Origin: Tanypteryx hageni
Lineage: Eukaryota > Arthropoda > Insecta > Odonata > Petaluridae
Assembly: GCA_028673005.1 (NCBI GenBank)
Contig: CM054116.1
Span: forward strand, 21,585,840 to 21,649,839
Direction of reading: 5' to 3'
DNA: 64,000 bases
The notes beneath the pieces were generated by a model, which was given only the letters and a program-made list of their open reading frames with translations, had not been told where the DNA came from and ran no database searches. A program made the translations under genes and the position numbers. Of the stretch, positions 21,708-35,354 are shown piece by piece; the first letter of the stretch is position 1; the number at the start of each line of letters is the position of its first letter.

Positions 21708-24700
21708 CACCCGAATTAGGAATCATGTAAATTTTACATTTAAAATTTTACATTTAAAGTAGATATAAAGGTTTCACAAGGTGTTAACAAAAGAAAATTA
21801 TTTCATATTGTATTAAACTCTCTTATATTATTTCATTATTAATAACCTAAATGATTACCAACAGCAATACCAATAGAGAGGCACAAATGTGAGACTGAAC
21901 CTAAAAGCTCAGATTATCTAAATCTCCCAAAAAACGAATGGAGTAAAACATTGCCCTCAATAAACTCAATTCCAGGAATGTAGAGATAAGTGAGAGATTC
22001 GTGTAATGCGATTACAGACGAGATAGGCCAGGAATAGCCAGAGAAAAGTCTTTGAGATTTTAAACTAAATTTAAAAGGATTCCCGATTTCGAGGGACGAC
22101 GGGGTCAGGGATATTAAAGCCAAGATTGCAAGTGGATTAGAGATCATTTTACAGAACTGGTTACCATTCAATAAATGCCCCAAAATGGAATACGTATGGG
22201 GGCAGTGTTGAATTTAAGGGTTCTTAAGTCTACAGTAGAATTTTTATTCTGTTTTCAAATTTCTCCCATATTTCAACTTATGCCAATTATATAGGGATCG
22301 ACGATCCCTTCTTACTATTAAAGCCATTGGTTGACAATGCATTCCCAAGTTCCAGCTATCCATCAATTAATCAGAGTTTAGTAAGACAATAACCAATCTT
22401 CACATTGGGCTACCTAAAGGTCAAGTAGGAATTCAGCACAAAAGACACACTTTACGCTGCTAGAGAAGTCGTAGAACATGCGTAAGAGTGTACAGCATCT
22501 ATCTGATTTCCTTGTATTATGAAGAGAATAGAATTAGACTTACCCTGTACGCTATAATAATAGTATAAATAATCTATTGGTGAGAATAATTGATTCAAGG
22601 TAGCAAATGCCATATTTATAACGGAAATAATTGGTGCTACCCGTTTACAGAGAAGATTGTAAATGTAACGAGGAAAAATCAGTGCAATATATATTGCACA
22701 AATTCTTTCTAATCCATACAATATTGTCACTGCTTAAATTGTCTTATTAGGGCATAAAGTTATTTCACTAACTTTTTCATTTAGGATATATATAAGAGAA
22801 ACTTGAGACAAATTAAAAACAGACAAAGGCTCGTCCTATGAATTCTAGCGGGCCATAATATGAAAAAGCTAAAACCACCGTATATAACAGAAAACAATAC
22901 CGTGCGTTTCATCAGACACCATGCAATAAGTGCTGAATATGTACTTACTCGCAGCTTGTCTCCTAGCAACAATGCTGCTGCTGCTACAGTATAATTCCAT
23001 GCTATATAACTATTTTTTAGATATATAGATTATGTAGCATTGTTCATGAAATTAAGCTCTATAATTGGATGAAAATCCATGCGGCTATTGTCAAGTAAGT
23101 CGATATGAATAAAAAACCATCTATTGTTGCGCGATATGGTTCATTTCTACACTGCTTTCATTCCAGATGATAACCTTCTCAAATAAGAGATTTTACCAGA
23201 TTAGCTCTTATATCTGCGCCAAGAGAACAGACGGCAGAATATAAAGAAACGGATTGGCCTATAGGCATCGCAACTTAGAAATATCACAATAATTTCTAAT
23301 ATATAGTTCATATATGAGAGAGTAAGAAGTGTTCAAAATAATTCATAGGGTTTTATTCTCCCAATTATTATAAATAATATTTTCCCAGTCCTGCAGATCA
23401 AAAAATATGGTCAGCGAACGACCTGGATGCACGTTGGAAGCAAATATATTCTTCATAGTAAGTGTTACTTATAAATGTATGGAGTAATATAGTATTAATT
23501 TGCTTTTAATTCGATATACTATTTGGACAAAATATAAATTTGGAATGATAAAAGAAATGATTAAAGTCAAATAAAGTTTATCGTTAGAAAGTAATAAGTA
23601 GGTATGAGACTTTATCTGGGGAGAAACTGAGCCATGAACTTAGACTTGTCTACTTCAGTAGTGTACGGGGGAAAATGCCCAGGGATTTTTTCGGAAAAAG
23701 TATTGCTATTGTCCCGAATCGTGAGATAAATAAAAATCTCAGAACAACTTCCAAATTCAATGAATTCCTAGTGGACGTCTATTAACAAGTCCGTAAAATA
23801 TAACAAAGATAAAACATAGCGACAATGAATCCGACTGCTGGGGAAGGTGGGAAAGGTAAGGGAAAATGGGATTTGAAGAAATGGTATAAAAGGTGGAGAT
23901 GTTATCGGAGTTGAGGAGAATAAATTATTCAACTTGCAAAAACTAATACCTTGTACATTTTCAAAGGAAAAATTCTCTAATATTACGACTCGGAAAAAAA
24001 AGGTATACTAGTACCAATAGCTCAAGTCGTAACAGACGATCCTCAAAAGTTATATTAACAATTTTGTGTTTAAAGGAAGGTTACATAAATGGCGAATAGT
24101 CGATGTGGCACATGGAAACAGGTTTGAATGGCATTCCGGCGCACTGTTCTGGTTCTGTCAAATTCAAATTCTTTGTTCTCCTTCGATTTTAAGGAAAGGT
24201 ACTATATGAACGCCATTTATTTTCCGGAAATATGAATTTTATGTAAAATCTTTAGTCTCAATTTGACGTGGCAGCTTAACCATAGCACTGAAAGAATTGG
24301 CTAGAGCGTTATCTGCGTTAGGTTATTTTGAAAAAAGTTAAGGTATGTTAAAATATGTTTTACAAATATTGAATGTATTTTACATGATCTCAGATTATTA
24401 TCGTTGACTAAATATTTAGCTTCTGTTTCTTCACAAATATATACACCGGAAGATCATCAAATGGTGTTGAAAGGAAAATATTTTCGTAAGGAAAGTTTCT
24501 TTATATTTTCAGATTACTTACTGACCTAAGGAATCTGAATTTTCAATGGCATTCCGATTTATTTAAGAATTTGTCAGTGGCAAGAAATAAAAGAGCAAAT
24601 AAATCTAAACGTTAATAAATCCAAAAATTATCTTGTTACCTGAAAGAGGTAAACCATAGATTCGCGTATTCATTCCAATTCACATCGGCGGAACAGAAAC

Positions 24701-25189
24701 TTAGTCATTTTTCGTATATGGAAAATTCCTCGAAAGACAAAATTTTCAAAAACGTGAATCTTAATCCCTCAAAAATGACGGGACACAAAATTTAACGCTT
24801 ACCTTCCTCTTTACCTTATTCTGGATCCCGACCTCTATACCTCTCATTACGCGCATATGCAGTTAAGAAGCAATGAATGCGAAAATATCATTTTTACATC
24901 ATGCATTTTATTGTACTAGTGTAATTTCCTGTCAAAATGAATGAATTATTAAATTTAAATTAAGATTTCCTTTCTCATTCATTCTCTCCTTATCACTCTT
25001 CCCTAAAATGGTAGCTACTTCTCTTAGCGTGTCGTACTATTATATAAAATCTTATATACAATATGACTAACAAAAACAAAAGGAGAATGGAAAAAACACA
25101 CCCAAAGTAAAAACCGCTAAAATTAATAGTAATTAATTAAAAGTAATTTTAAAACGAAAATGATTCGCATATTACACTCATCCCCGTGA
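21708..25189. other. no intact gene; AT-rich, one weak RT-like trace
   Basis: At about 22080-22207 the + strand reads ISRDDGVRDIKAKIASG and then PKMEYVWGQC before a stop. The first words resemble the DGSSTQDIRSRIAMAK part of LINE proteins after the RT, but this is weak. Nothing else is supported over this 3.4 kb. Confidence 0.3.
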
Positions 25190-25250
25190 TAATAGAATGA
25201 AGAAAACAGACACTATTGGAATCGAACCCATGATCCTTTAATAGACGAAG
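25190..25250 (-). repeat. tRNA-like fragment with a perfect B box
   Basis: The minus strand contains GGGTTCGATTCC (B box at 25218-25228), preceded by a tRNA-like stretch. No complete cloverleaf with a sound acceptor stem can be drawn, so it is more likely a SINE head or tRNA-like relic than a tRNA gene. Confidence 0.4.
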
Positions 25251-26072
25251 ACATATCCCAGTATATTACTAATTTTAAAGTCCAAAAAATAAAGGATTTT
25301 TCACCTCCAAAATAAAAACAAAATTTAGCGTTCAAAATATATTTATATGCCTAATCGACACGTATTTGAAAATCGAGAACGAGAAAATTTATTCTCATTC
25401 CTATAGGCGTTATTTAGTTCAAGACTGAATTTTGTACGATGATTATAATGATGATAATTATAAAATGCAAATAAAAATATGCGACTCCCATCCCTGTGTT
25501 AATCAAATAGAGAAATGAAAACCTTGAACAATCTAAAATTTAAAAGAGCTAACTCTAAGTAAATCCACCAAGTATGACACAAATGAAATTTACCAACATG
25601 CTCCTGAATCTTATGCCGCCGGTGGTGCTGTAACTTTGAGCCTTATAGCGTCTTTGCTCATAGCTATATGGAGTCCTTCGCAGCCTCGCCACCAGAGGAG
25701 TTGATGGCAGTGTTACGCACAGATCTGAACTTTTATATTGTATTGTACTGTATTGTCCGTCATATGACGGGTGTCAGTTACTATATGGATGAAAAACCCG
25801 TCGTAAGACTGGTAATCCTACTGAAACCATACATCTTAAGTAATCGTTATTATTATGGATAATCACAAAATTAGTTTATTTTTCTAGTGTAATTGTCCAT
25901 TAAAATTCAACGGGGAACTTAGAAATTAATAATAACAGCTGTAATTATTGAGTAAGAGCCAGTATAAAATTTGACAAAATAGAGATTCGAGAGAATTTCT
26001 TTCTCATTATTGCTTTCTCCAATGATGAGCCTCTTGCCAAAAATGAACTAATAATAATAAATAAATAATAAT
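25251..26072. other. no gene; AT-rich
   Basis: No supported feature. Confidence 0.35.
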
Positions 26073-26370
26073 ATTCCCTCCCTCCCTCTCACCGTCCCTC
26101 TCTTCCTCCCTCTGTCTCCCTCCCTCCTTTCCTCTTTCTTTCTCTCCCTCCCTCTCTCTGCCTCTCTTTTCTCCCACCTCCTCCATCTCTCGTCCCTCCT
26201 GTCCCAATTCATAGCTCTCCCTCTTTTTCTCCGTCTCCCACTTTATCTCTTACCTTCCGTCCTTTTGTAATTCTATACCTCCCTTATTCTCTATTTACCT
26301 TCCATTCTACATCCCTTCCTTCCTATCTCCCTCCCCACATCCCCCCTCTCTCTTACTCTACATCTATATC
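26073..26370. repeat. polypyrimidine tract
   Basis: About 300 bp is almost wholly C and T on the + strand, dominated by CCCT/CTCC words, with no fixed period. The opposite strand is polypurine, a potential triplex-forming composition. Confidence 0.8.
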
Positions 26371-26604
26371 GTCGTTTAGATAAGCAAAGTAATCCAAACT
26401 AAATCTCAGTCCCATTAGGATAACGTAATTTAACAAAACATATTTCGTAATTTAATTTTTATATCTGAATCAAACATTTCTGCAAAATTTAAACCTTCCA
26501 CCTAATCGGAAAGTTCGTTAAAACGCGTTAAAAAGTGCCATTGATGACGTCAGTGTTAGACACAGAGTAAGGCTTTAATTAATAGATATGTATGTATGCA
26601 TATA

Positions 26605-26787
26605 CAGTCAGACCCTGATTCAGCGCTCCCCCATATGTATATTGCCACCACCGCATACTGCCCATGAATCGTTGTGAATGGAACTTCCATTTTATGATTA
26701 CATAGTGGAAGCATATACCTCGATTTACCGTCACCCATCCTTTAGCGCCAATGTCACAAACGGTGTCGCTAAATCTGGGTTTGACTG
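26605..26787. mobile_element. pogo/Tigger-like MITE, 183 bp
   Basis: The left end is CAGTCAGACCCTGATTCAGC and the reverse complement of the right end is CAGTCAAACCCAGATTTAGC (18 of 21 identical with the next base). The element is flanked by TA on both sides (TATA in both flanks), the Tc1/mariner-superfamily target. No coding capacity, so it depends on a transposase made elsewhere. Confidence 0.8.
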
Positions 26788-26791
26788 TATA

Positions 26792-27286
26792 CAGAAGTCC
26801 CTTGCCAACCGCGGGGGACACTTCTTGATTTAACCCGTGAATTATGTGAATTTTATATTTATTTTTCACTTTTTGGTGCGCATATAGAGTGATTTCATTA
26901 ATTTATATAAATATCATGATTTAATATGTAATTCATGCATACTCGTCATTTTTGACGAGTATGCATGAATACGAGTTAATATAATAGCAGAGCAGGCCCT
27001 GCTAGCGCTTCCCTCCTTACATTACGCTTCAAAGAAAGCTGGTAAAGCCAACGATACCATAAAATTGCTAGAAACTTCACATTCCGACTAACTCTTGGTA
27101 TTATCGGGAGCTGCTAATTACTTTTTTCCTATGTCTCTCCCTTTCTTGTAAATCATAATTTCTATGTATCTTCTTAGCTAAAATAATTTTATTAATAGTG
27201 AAATTAGCCAATTAGCGAAGACCGCGTAAAGAACCGCGGTTACTCAAAACGGCGGTTGATAAAACCGCGGTTGTCGGAGACTATTG
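26792..27286. mobile_element. second pogo/Tigger-like non-autonomous element
   Basis: The left end CAGAAGTCCCTTGCCAACCG and the reverse complement of the right end CAATAGTCTCCGACAACCGC agree at about two thirds of positions and share the AACCGCGG core. This resembles Tigger-type termini. The left TA lies within the TATA shared with the neighbouring MITE; the right TA is lost (TG). Three CCGCGG/CGGCGG-like words lie near the right end. It encloses a perfect hairpin (26931-26970). Confidence 0.55.
26931..26970. repeat. perfect 18-bp hairpin with TTTT loop
   Basis: ATTCATGCATACTCGTCA is followed by TTTT and then its exact reverse complement. It is inside the second pogo-like element. Confidence 0.95.
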
Positions 27287-29095
27287 TGTGGAAAGAAGAT
27301 ATATATGCATATTGTGTACGTATATGTGTTTGTAAATAGACGTGCGTGTGTAAGTTCAATTTTTATGTAAATCAGGAAAATGCAAATTCTAATAATAATT
27401 AGGATTATGTTATTAACAAGAACTAGAGAAATTATTTCAGCGTTATTCAGCTACGTGAAAACCCTCAGCATGCATCCGTAACTTTCGTAGTTGATCGATA
27501 GCTCTATATTATTCTTGAATTTAGATTTCATCATCCTCATGTGCATACCCAAACAACCTCTACCCATTATTCAAAAATTTCTCAAATTTCCAGAGAGCGA
27601 ATCTTCTTTTTATGATGACTTCACCGCTAACTTACTTCGTGATCTTCTCCAATTCTCCTTTTTCTGGAGACACAAATCATACCTCTGTACGTTGAACGTA
27701 TGTACATACAATTCCATAATTCGGATATTTTTCAGTAACATTTTCTTGATGGTATGAGTAGGAGAAAATTATTTAAGTATTTTCCTCATTTATGCGTAGG
27801 AGTTTAATACTTAGGTGTTTCTACGATTATTGAGCATTTTATTCTTTAGAAATAATGTAAAAATTTCTATAAAGCCATAATCAGGACAGGGCTATGTCAG
27901 AGGAACGGTATGGCTAAAATGCTTTAGAGACATCATGTTCACTCGTTAAGCAAGTAGAAATGTTTCCCTCGTTTTTATATTTTCTATATTCGTATTAGTA
28001 AAGTGCGAACTTGACTCCTTATTTTACCTTTATACGCCGTGATAAAACAAGTTTGCATTTTCTGATATTAACACAAAAATACTCTTTCTGTGCGAGATTT
28101 TCTTCTGAAAGGGCTTTCAAAAACGTCCTTTTTAATATCGATGGTAAATGCTATACAAATAAATGATCATCTTAATTTAAAAAAATAAAGCAAAAACCTA
28201 TACATTTTTGTAGGATAATTTATAATGTTACTATGAAGAATTTCAGACCATTGCAATATTCCTTAATGACCGATATAAAGATTATCAACGGACCTCTTTG
28301 GCTGCCTGAATAAGAGACGTCGAAGGCATATCCGGGAGAGCGCGATTCTTTCTCTGTGTATCAATACTATCAAATCCCAAATATGCCATTCCGTCGACCA
28401 ATTTCGAATAGACATTTTTATGGCATATTTTTCTCGATAGAAAAAGGTAAAGGTAATTATGCAAAATATGATTATTTTTTTGTTTTCTCCGTTAAAAATG
28501 TCAAATAAGATTGGTTGTATAAAATTATTGACACATTTCACAGAAATTCACTTCAATTTAAATAATTTCACCTATAAATAACTTCTATTTAGAATATTTT
28601 ATAGTTGAATTTTAATATTGAAGTAAAAAATAACTCTTTGGCCGTAAAATTCAATATATAGAGCCACATTAAGAAAGAAAGTAAAGAAATAATAATTGGA
28701 GGTTTTAAAAACAATAATAAATGAAAAAAAGAAAAATTAAGAGAAATGCACACAGGTTTAGGGGTTATTCCTATTGTCGCACTTGCAATCACTCGGGCAC
28801 AACTCCTAAAGATGAAAAGAACAAAATCGAGTTTGCGAGGGATTATTCTTCGCCAGGGACCCGAAAATCACACAGTTGCACAGTAGTCGCAAATAGCATC
28901 ATCAGTTTTGGCCAACAAAAGAAAACATAATTTATGCACTTTTGTATAATAATTGTTTTAAGTGAAGTGCAATTGAAATATAAATCCATATTTTTCATTA
29001 ACATGGATGTTTAATGTAAGTTTTTAATACCCATTTCAAAAATGTAGTTTTCATATTATATTTCTTGTATTTTTCTATCGCATTTTGGCTTACAA
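27287..29095. other. no gene; AT-rich
   Basis: No supported feature. Part of the last few hundred bases may be 3' flank of the Transib remnant, but I could not find its terminal repeat. Confidence 0.35.
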
Positions 29096-31300
29096 TTAAC
29101 AGATTAAAAAGATACATACATTAATCACTCGAGAAGGAGGAGGAAGACTTTTATCTTCTGAAAGATTTTCTTCAGATAAACTTGGTTCTTTGTGAGTTTC
29201 TGAAGGTACCAAGAGCTGTATCATTTCAGGAAACAGTTTGTGTTTCTTTATTTGAGGTAAAGGTTGTAATCTCCTAATAACGGTATCTGACGTCACTAGT
29301 AGACAATTTAGCAGATCCTAATTCGCATTCCTTCTTGACATTTTCCTGATATAGTTTTCCCGGAATCTTTTTAAGTCTTTAATTTTAGAGTTTAAGGCTT
29401 CCTCTGATATTTGCCCAATGGGAAGTTGAGCCGCTTCTATTATTACTGATCCATCCATTGCTGATCCTCCCTTTTCTTTTATCGGCCCATCTCCTTTTTT
29501 TAACAATTCTTCATTTTCTATACAAAATTTTTCAACTAACCTCTATCTTTTATTCATGACCCCCGTCAAATTTTCTTTCGGGCATTTCCTAAATCGAACC
29601 TTTATGATTCGATGCCGATAATTCGAACTTTCGATGAGTCTAAGTAGATATTTTTCACGTTCATATTCATAAACGTTTAAATGAAGTTCTATGTATACTT
29701 GCTGGCATATAAAACAAAGAAAACGTGTGCACCAACAATCTTGCTGTTTCAAGTGCGTAGGCAATGAAGGCGGATGTATTTATTGAAAATCCAGATGGCA
29801 TCACATGTAGTATTACTGCACAACGGCGAATAAGTGATACTTTGATATCGATGATCGAGGATACTAGTGCTGGATTTCGAAAAAAGCGACGAACTGGATT
29901 GCCGTCATTGGAGGTACAACTTCCGCCTGGTTTGATTTTATCCACTATCAAGCCCATTTCGGCTTTAAACTTAGCTTGAATTAATTCCTTCCTTGATTTC
30001 AATTTCTTTTTTCTTCTTATCCACGAGTTTGCCATTTCTTAATCTCCAGTCGATATGAGAAATGGAGAAAATATTCAAAGAAGCGAAAAGAAGAAGTGCA
30101 AAGTGTACAGCCCAAAACGAAACTTGCTTTTTCGCAACTTTTTCTATATTATTCATCTCCGTAGGTAGATCCACATACGTAGTAGATTTGGGCAGATTTT
30201 GTTGACGTTACAGCATTGCATACTTATGATTGATTGAAATGGTAGAATTATATGTGGACATCAAGTTTTTAATTTGGACTTTGAATAATTGAATTGAATA
30301 ATTGAATAATTCCAATATAATGCGCCTCATTCCTGGAAAACTCTAAATATTCCTTTCTAAATTGAATTCCAATTGATCTGAGCACCACGTAGAGGAAGGT
30401 CGAAGATATTTCCATGATATATTTTTATCTTCATGTGATGAAGACGATAATGATCCCAATGAATACATTTGAATTGGAACAAAGGGAGTAATGAACAAGT
30501 CACTATCAGAGAACATTTCCGACATCCACTGTTTATACTCGTTTTGACCGGTTCTCCCATTGAACCCCCATTTAGATATTAGAAACAAAATTTCCTTGGT
30601 CAGGTGAAGAAAAGTGGCCTAGGACTTCTTCTTGGGAAGAAATTAGTCTTGTTGCTGTGTGACCTAAGATTGCCTGTAGCTTCACTTCAACCAGATTCAG
30701 ATATGATAGCATCCTGATCTGGAGGGTAACACCCTTTCTTCGATGACAAAACTTTATTGTAATTCGGATAAATATTGAAGTTCCTATCCTTCTCTCCATT
30801 TCTACTGTTAATATATTGATGCTTTGTCAAATTGTTTTCCACAATTAATGATAATGCACCATCATCTGTGTATGGTTTTTGTTTGCGTGTCTCATTTATT
30901 GAATAATTCCATGCAGAACGAATTCTACTCGCTCTCTTTGGAGTTGTTACAGTAGCCTCCTTTAAGAGCTTGGCAGCATCCCTTTTCCCTGTTTGTTTCA
31001 AAGTCATCTCAGTAACAATAAGTTGACTTTCCCTAAAAGTGCTTCTAAGGTCCTTAACCTTCCTTCTTTTTGACCTATCACTGCTCTACTCAAATAACTT
31101 CCTCGGTCGACCTCTTGATAGACCTGATGATGTAGGTGCATCCTGTGTCTCAATATTAGTTACTTCCACCTCCTTTTTTAATCAGTCAGCATTATCGTCC
31201 AAGAATCGTTGTCTCATTCTGTGACTTTTTCCAGTTATCAAACACCTGTTCATATAAATGCCTGCAAACATCTTTTGCTTATTAGGCAGCAGTCTTCAGC
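29096..31300 (-). pseudogene. Transib transposase (RAG1-related), broken
   Basis: Transib transposases are DDE enzymes related to the RAG1 recombinase. In minus-strand order the blocks are: VCRHLYEQVFDNW (about 31260); GRPRKLFE, a TAG stop, SSDRSKRRKVKDLR (about 31110-31040); GKRDAAKLLKEATVTTPKRA; LTKHQYINSR; YNKVLSSKKGCYPP; LQAILGHTATRLISSQEEVL (about 30690-30620, shifted frame); SKWGFNGRTG (about 30570); PTEMNNIEK (about 30165); SNDGNPVRRFF (about 29900); LPIGQISEEALNSKIKDLKR (about 29430); and PEMIQLLVPSE (about 29190). Frameshifts, stops, an internal deletion between about 30340 and 30175 and an insertion near 29550-29690 break it. Where relatives have Asp in the WGFDG-like motif this copy has Asn, a further sign of death. 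No TIR or TSD was found. Confidence 0.85.
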
Positions 31301-34300
31301 CTGTTCTCAAATATCAAGAAGTGACTACCTTTGGCTGCGGACTATGTTGAAAATATCCATCCGCGTCGGTCTATTAGTTGAAGGTCCTGTAAATTAAACT
31401 ATATGAATATCATAATTCATCTTGGAAAATTTTATGATTTTTATTTTTCCATAATGTCAATAAACAAAAGTAACACTATGCGCGCATAAAAATACGTACA
31501 GAGGGTTCATAAGTTCAAAGTAAAATTTATGAAAATGGGGCAAAAATGGGCAAAATGTGCAAAAAGAAATGTATAGTTAAGATTTCAGGCTTTTGAGTGA
31601 CGTAAAAATCTGAACTGGCAAACATTAGAAAAATTTTGTAGCTCCAACCGAAGTTGGACACTTAAAAAAGTAACATTTTAAAGGTGAGTGACAAAAAATT
31701 GCATAGCAATGGGGTAATAACATGAAAAAACCAACAGCGTACCTGCAGGTGCATGATCCATTGCTTTATTGCACTTTCAGTTGTGGGAAATTCTCAGAAC
31801 AGGAATATGAAAATCGACTTAAATCTGCTGAGTCACTCACACGCAGCAGCGCGGTACAACCTTACATTTTGACTGTGGACTAGCTACTGACAAGTGAGCG
31901 CATGCTTCATGATATTTATATGAAATGATGCGCAGGTTATCCCTCTTTGGTCACGACATAGTTTGGAATGGGTATAATGAAGTTTATTTTTTTAATTTTT
32001 GGCCAGAATTCATGGCATGTGGGATCACAGTGCGTTGCTAGAAGGTTTGTGTCTGTACGACCGCACGCAGCTAAAAGGAAAGGATAAGGGGAAACAAAAT
32101 GATCCAAACAGAACTTATGATGCCTACTTCTCATTTAATCATTTATTTAATACTTATATTGGCTTTAATAGCTTTAAAATCATCGCGGATATGTAGCTCT
32201 TTGTGTTCCCAATTTTCATAATTTAGCGTTATAAAATACTATAAATACATTCGAACGGAATATTAAATTGATCACGCGTATTTGTGCGGCAAATATAACG
32301 CATGTACTTATTAGAATATACCGAATCTGAGTCCAACAATAGTTGTTGCTATGGCAACACTCTCATAATGAGTGATAAAAACTGCAAAATCGCCAGTATT
32401 TACGCGAAATTATAAGAAATACAATCGATAAGCTAAATTCTACGGTAAAAATTATAATTTGCATTTCTTTCCTCAGAGAATAGTACAAAACTCGCTCCGA
32501 TATTACAATTCTGAGATATTTTAATGTGCAAGAGAAAATTACCCTGCACGGTGGATTTCAGATACCCATGTAAATCAAATGATAAGGATAGTTCCTGGAA
32601 TAGAACCCGGGAATTCAATCTTCAACAAAAACTATCCTCGAGAGCTCAGCCCCAGTAGCAAGAGATTTCCACCAAGTTTAAAGAAAATCGGTCCATTGGT
32701 TCAAAAGTTAATAGGGAGGACGGACAGACAGACAACGACAAAACTATAAGCCTATTTCCATTCTGGAAAGTAGACTAAAAAGGAAAATAATACAAAGGCT
32801 CACGGGAACTTGTTCCAGGCCAGGGACCCTGTATCGCACGCGATTGTCTGAACGTTTAATGTGTCTTCCGACAGCGACATGCACCAAGATGAAAGGCAAC
32901 GTACTAATTTTAATATAATTAGAAGGATTAAAGAGGTAGAGTATATTTTTCTTTTTACTGTTTATGTATTATGGGTAGCATTTTATTTTTATTGCAACCT
33001 TAATATGTAACAGTCTTAGGATTAATTTTTCATAGATCGAATGTCATTTTAGTGGCATTAAAATTTTTTAACAAATATCTTCTTTCCAAACAATCTTGCA
33101 TCGCTAGATGGCATTAAAACTGAATTTTTGAGAAGTGTTTTATACATTTGCGATAACATCACTCGACCGAATTTTTCTGGCTGATATTTTCATTCTTTCT
33201 GCGTCTACGATATTCCATCATCCGTGCACTAGAGCACGCAATTGCAACACTCTCCGCTAAGAGATTTGTCATCCCACTCATATCAATCCTTAATTTAGTA
33301 TATGCTAATTCAGTCCTCTTTCTTCCCTTCGTGCGAATGACTTAATTAACGACTGCCATTGCTCTCCCTCTGATCTTTCTCTTTTGGACACTGTGAAAGC
33401 TCACACCAACTCGTAGGTAAAAAATGTTGTAAGAGAGCAAAAGATCCGATCGATTTGATGCTGACGAGAATATTCTTACAACACATTACAGTTTTGAAGA
33501 TCCAAAATAAACTTGGAGGCACTTGCCGCAGAAGGGAAAGATCGTTTCGACTTTTTTTTCTAGCAGACTTTGGTTTGATCGTCGTTTGTATTGGTAGCAG
33601 ATAGGCCTTACGAAGAATGCCCCATTTTCGAATGATGGTTCTGGAAAATCACGATTTGGGTTTACTATGAAATTTAACTTAGTTTCATTTTGGTATATAC
33701 CCGGCTAGGTAATATTACTTAATGATTTGAACCAAATATGAATGAGTTTTTTAAATATATGGGAGTGGTTATTGCAGGCTCAAAACAGGAACTTCTAAAT
33801 ATTTTGAACAAACCCATGTCTTCATTAAGTCTAAAATAATTTTATGCTCGCTAAATATTGCATTTTATGGCCCAATCCAACTTCTTGATGTCATATAACT
33901 TTTATTTTTAATGCGTTCCTCAATTAATTGTCAAAAAACATTTATTTGCCCATAGAAATAGTTAAATGATGTTTTAGTGAAAATATTGAAGTCAGCTTAA
34001 GAAGTAGACTCGTGTCTACTCGCTAAACATTTTTAATCATTAATTGCTGAAAAACTACCGAATTAAGAATGAAAACATTTTTTGGTAGTATCGATACAGT
34101 TTTTAAATACGTTACACCTACTGAAAAATTCAATTTCTCTTTTTCATATAGTACATATATTTTAGCAGCTCAACAGTTACTACGGATGAAGTTGTGTCCT
34201 TAGCCCTTTTCTGCGCCATTCCCTCTCCGCTCCAAGCTCCGGAGCGAGTGACGATTATTACGTAAATGTCATATCCATGCGCAACGAGAAGCACGCGAAC

Positions 34301-35291
34301 TCCTCTTCTTGGAGAATCCCTTCAATGCACGTAAGAATTGGAGCGAGCGTAGCATAAGATCCACTATATTATTATTGTTCCAAATGGTGCGATTCAGTTA
34401 AATATCAGAAATTATCAACTAAAACTATCTGTGAAATTAATTCATTTAGATTTCGGTCAATATTCGCATATGAAGAATATATTTTGGGGAAACACTATAT
34501 CGGTAACTCGCTTCAACAACTGCCTTCTCTTCCATATTTTCCACCATATCACCGATAGGAATGTGCATAAAATTGATGTCGGAAAGCAACTAATAATGAA
34601 AATGTATTAGGTGGGTTATATATTTTTTCACATATACCTACCATAATTGTTACACGAAGTGTCGCTAGAATATTCTCGTCGCTTTCAAAGTTACAACAAT
34701 TGTCAGTCTCTCCCGATCTTCTTTGGCTAATTATTGTTAATCCGTGTATTTAACGTGCAATGATCACTTAAAGTTGAAGAAAGTCTCTTCGTCACGTGAG
34801 AAGTTAAAGCTTTCCAGAAAATCCATTTCTCGCTCTTTTTGACGTGTCTTATATCGATCATCATTCGCCTTTCTTCTCCACGCCTTACTTCTCAACTGTC
34901 TTCGTAGGAAAAGCCCTTTGCGAAGCCCTATATTTGAAATTCTCTTACAGGAATCGAAGTCTTGGCTCCCTTTACCTTTACCGCTTTCCTCTAGGACCCA
35001 TCTTCACATCAACAATCTTAGAACAGCGGAGAGAGAATTGAAAAGGATTCAGATATTTGCGGAGTTGTAAGGTCTTCCAGTGTTGTGAACACTAAACGTT
35101 CCCGACAGGTAATATTAGATACTGTTTTTCCCGAGAAACTTCTGAACTTGAGTCCACCTTATTTGAAGCATGAAGTGAATTAGATTACAAGGCAAGTGTC
35201 TAATTTGGATTATCGTAATTTTTTAGGGATTCTCATTAATTGTTGTTTTATATATATAAAAATTAGATCACACATACACACATATATATAA

Positions 35292-35293
<2 letters not shown>
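31301..35293. other. no gene; AT-rich, scattered repeat-like words
   Basis: No coding region. At about 32595-32630 the minus strand has GGGTTCTATTCC, a one-mismatch B box. At about 32680-32745 a segment with GGACGGACAGACAGACAACG looks like a dispersed insect repeat but has no visible ends. A moderately GC-rich patch lies near 34200-34360. Confidence 0.35.

Positions 35294-35350
<57 letters not shown>
35294..35350. repeat. (TA)n microsatellite
   Basis: An uninterrupted TA run of nearly 60 bp directly beside the Helitron helicase remnant. Confidence 0.95.
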
Positions 35351-35352
<2 letters not shown>

Positions 35353-35354
35353 TC

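Noticed and set aside
32640..32760. Segment with GGACGGACAGACAGACAACG
   Set aside because: Similar words occur near 13395 and 59375, but I could not align the surroundings or find ends, so no element is called.
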